Source of the DNA: Erysipelotrichia bacterium
Lineage (GTDB): Bacteria; Bacillota_I; Bacilli_A; Erysipelotrichales; Erysipelotrichaceae
Direction of reading: 5' to 3'
Length of the DNA stretch: 8,910 nt
NCBI GenBank assembly: GCA_009916335.1
Contig: SAAR01000137.1
Coordinates: 1 to 8,910 of the forward strand
This document shows positions 7,598 to 8,910 of this stretch, piece after piece. Below the pieces are notes generated by a model. That model did not search any database. It worked only from the letters and a program-made list of their open reading frames with translations, and was not told the DNA's origin. The position numbers were made by a program, and so were the translations under genes. Each line of letters opens with the position of its first letter. The stretch's first letter is position 1.

Positions 7598-8771
7598 CTA
7601 CCCTTAAAATATTTATCGTTAAATTTTCTATAAATTTTGAAAAATTATCAGGAAGATTTTCTTTCGGCAGTTGAACTATATCTTCAAGGAAAAAGACAAC
7701 ATTCTCCAACATTATTATTGATGCAATTGCAATTTTCTCTTTTATAGAATAATTTTTATTTTCATCGTTTACAAGAAATCGGTCATCAGTTTTTACTCTA
7801 TGTTCTAAATTGATCAAATCGATACCATTATAATTTGAATGGAGATCCCAAAATAAAGTTGCTGGATCGAACCAGATTGATCTTCGTTTATTTGTCTCCC
7901 AATCATAAATAATAATTTCCTTCTGTTCAGTCAACCAAATATTACCTCCCTGAAAATCACCATGCGTCATCGCGACTGGAACCAACAAGAAACAATCTTT
8001 AATTCTTTTTTCAGAAAATTCATTCAAACACACAAATAAAGAATGTTTTACAATATCTTGATGTTTAGGGAATCTTTCAAACAATGTAAATATTTCATTT
8101 TTCAAATGTGTGATGTAATGAGCAATATTAACAAACCCTAAAGTCTCGTGTATGAGTTCTTTTAAATTCTCTAAAGCTTGCGTTTGACCTTTCAGAAATG
8201 CTTTTCGATTTCGAACCCTAATTAATGGATTCCCATACATTATCTTTTCTCTATACCAACGCTCTCCTGATGTTAAAATATTTGGGATAAAGCTATATCT
8301 ATATTTATGGCGAAAACTTAATTGATTATGCATATAAATATCACCATATCCTTCCTTTACAATACAATCGACATAACCTTTCTTAAAATAGTAGAAACGA
8401 ATCGAGCGATTGCATGGAGAAATAAATATTGACTCGCCTAACGAGTCTTCAGAATATCGTAAGTATAATTTCATTTTTGCGAGTTGCCCGAATGAATGAG
8501 TAATAATGAATACGCCCAATTTTCCTATTAAAAATTTTATTATATTTCCTCGGATATTGTATTCACTATATAGAAATTTACGCATTTCTTGAGTCAAAAA
8601 TCTTTCTGATAAAAATGATGGTTTATAATACAGAAACAATTTCCTAGCATATTTACTTTTTTCTAGAGAAACTTGTATTGCTTTCCCTTCAACCAAATTA
8701 AAGTATGATTCTAGAGTTGTTGTCAGAATTTTTAAAAAAGGCTCTCGCTCTAGCATTGTTTTAATGTCCAT
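7581..8771 (-). CDS. APH/choline-kinase-fold phosphotransferase with an N-terminal extension
   Basis: A 396-residue cytoplasmic small-molecule or sugar kinase candidate. The C-terminal half has the signature of the aminoglycoside phosphotransferase/choline kinase fold: the catalytic loop THGDFQGGNIWL (269-280, with D272 as base and N277), then IIIYDWETN (286-294), whose D290 is the second metal-binding aspartate, and FDPATLFWDLH (301-311). In the N-lobe, CIVKEGYG (136-143) suggests K139 as the ATP-binding lysine. The first 120 or so residues are not part of a standard APH domain and I do not recognise them. Sugar kinases, choline/ethanolamine kinases and heptose kinases share this fold, so the substrate is open. 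The ATG at 8771 has no good Shine-Dalgarno; Met6 (8756) is an alternative start. It is the first gene of the run in this window. Confidence 0.75.
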   Translation of the reverse strand: MDIKTMLEREPFLKILTTTLESYFNLVEGKAIQVSLEKSKYARKLFLYYKPSFLSERFLTQEMRKFLYSEYNIRGNIIKFLIGKLGVFIITHSFGQLAKMKLYLRYSEDSLGESIFISPCNRSIRFYYFKKGYVDCIVKEGYGDIYMHNQLSFRHKYRYSFIPNILTSGERWYREKIMYGNPLIRVRNRKAFLKGQTQALENLKELIHETLGFVNIAHYITHLKNEIFTLFERFPKHQDIVKHSLFVCLNEFSEKRIKDCFLLVPVAMTHGDFQGGNIWLTEQKEIIIYDWETNKRRSIWFDPATLFWDLHSNYNGIDLINLEHRVKTDDRFLVNDENKNYSIKEKIAIASIIMLENVVFFLEDIVQLPKENLPDNFSKFIENLTINILRVDGSGR

Positions 8772-8813
8772 AATTTCGTCATTTTTTCTCTTTAAAATGA
8801 ATAAATACTTTTA

Positions 8814-8890
8814 GTCATGACCACCGGCATAGCCGGTGGCTTGCTGTCAGCCCTGTAAGGGCCTGATACTGGCAGCAGCTAAAGCTGCGT
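8814..8890. repeat. cluster of consecutive GC-rich hairpins, likely end of an IS200/IS605- or REP-type element
   Basis: Several symmetric structures stand side by side. There is a perfect octamer palindrome GTCATGAC (8814-8821). An 8-bp stem with a 3-base loop follows (CCACCGGC-ATA-GCCGGTGG, 8821-8839). Next is an 8-bp stem with a 3-base GTA loop and a single bulged C at 8862 (8847-8866, arms TCAGCCCT/AGGGcCTGA). The last is a GCAGC-TAAA-GCTGC stem (8875-8888). The segment is 59% G+C (8821-8910), against about one third next to it. Such imperfect subterminal palindromes are typical of single-strand-transposing IS200/IS605 elements and related REP/RAYT units. No transposase is visible, so the rest would lie to the right. 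There is no U-tract on either strand, so an ordinary terminator is less likely. Confidence 0.5.
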
Positions 8891-8910
8891 TTCACAACAG
8901 CATCCAGTGC

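Noticed and set aside
8821..8839. Ordinary intrinsic terminator of a gene to the right
   Set aside because: The stem is strong but neither side has a T-tract at the right place, and further hairpins follow directly, which fits a mobile or REP-type element better.
8817..8910. Open minus-strand frame through the hairpin region, ending at a TGA in GTCATGAC
   Set aside because: The reading frame is short, cut by the window edge and made of the palindromic repeats; the residues match no transposase C-terminus that I can recognise.
1..8910. CRISPR array, tRNA or rRNA gene
   Set aside because: No regularly spaced direct repeats and no cloverleaf or rRNA-like sequence were noticed on reading either strand.

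Overview
The window is one face of a Gram-negative surface-polysaccharide (O-antigen or capsule type) gene cluster. All nine recognisable genes lie on the minus strand and read from right to left. The dTDP-rhamnose genes and the Wzy-type polymerase suggest a proteobacterium, most likely gammaproteobacterial. That placement rests on the general look of the RmlA protein and the locus design, and I cannot name a genus.

The layout in transcription order is as follows. At the right edge (about 8814-8910) is a GC-rich stretch of consecutive short palindromes, probably the end of a mobile element of the IS200/IS605 or REP kind that continues outside the window. Next come three tightly packed genes: an aminoglycoside/choline-kinase-fold phosphotransferase (7581-8771), an NTP_transf_5-type nucleotidyltransferase (6497-7597) and a thymidylate-kinase-like P-loop kinase (5835-6473, start corrected to an ATG). 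The last of these is translationally coupled to a GT4 glycosyltransferase (4762-5835). A second GT4 glycosyltransferase (3343-4626), a multi-pass membrane protein resembling the O-antigen polymerase Wzy (1995-3239) and a GT2 glycosyltransferase of the rhamnosyltransferase type (1087-1977) follow, separated by gaps of 135, 103 and 17 bases. The run ends with rmlA (55-939) and the first 15 codons of rmlD (1-45).

Base composition splits the window in three. rmlA/rmlD is about half G+C, the stretch from about 940 to 8810 is strongly A+T-rich (22% and 32% G+C in two 60-base samples), and 8821-8910 is 59% G+C. This is the usual picture of a transferred, strain-specific polysaccharide block set beside conserved nucleotide-sugar genes.

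Taken together, RmlA and RmlD (with RmlB and RmlC presumably outside) make dTDP-L-rhamnose. Three glycosyltransferases assemble a repeat unit on a lipid carrier at the inner face of the cytoplasmic membrane, and the Wzy-like protein polymerises it on the periplasmic side. No Wzx flippase, ABC exporter, chain-length regulator or priming transferase is present here. The part that ordinary O-antigen assembly does not explain is the three-gene phosphotransfer/nucleotidyltransfer module at the start. It may make or attach a phosphorylated substituent, but its substrate cannot be read from the sequence.
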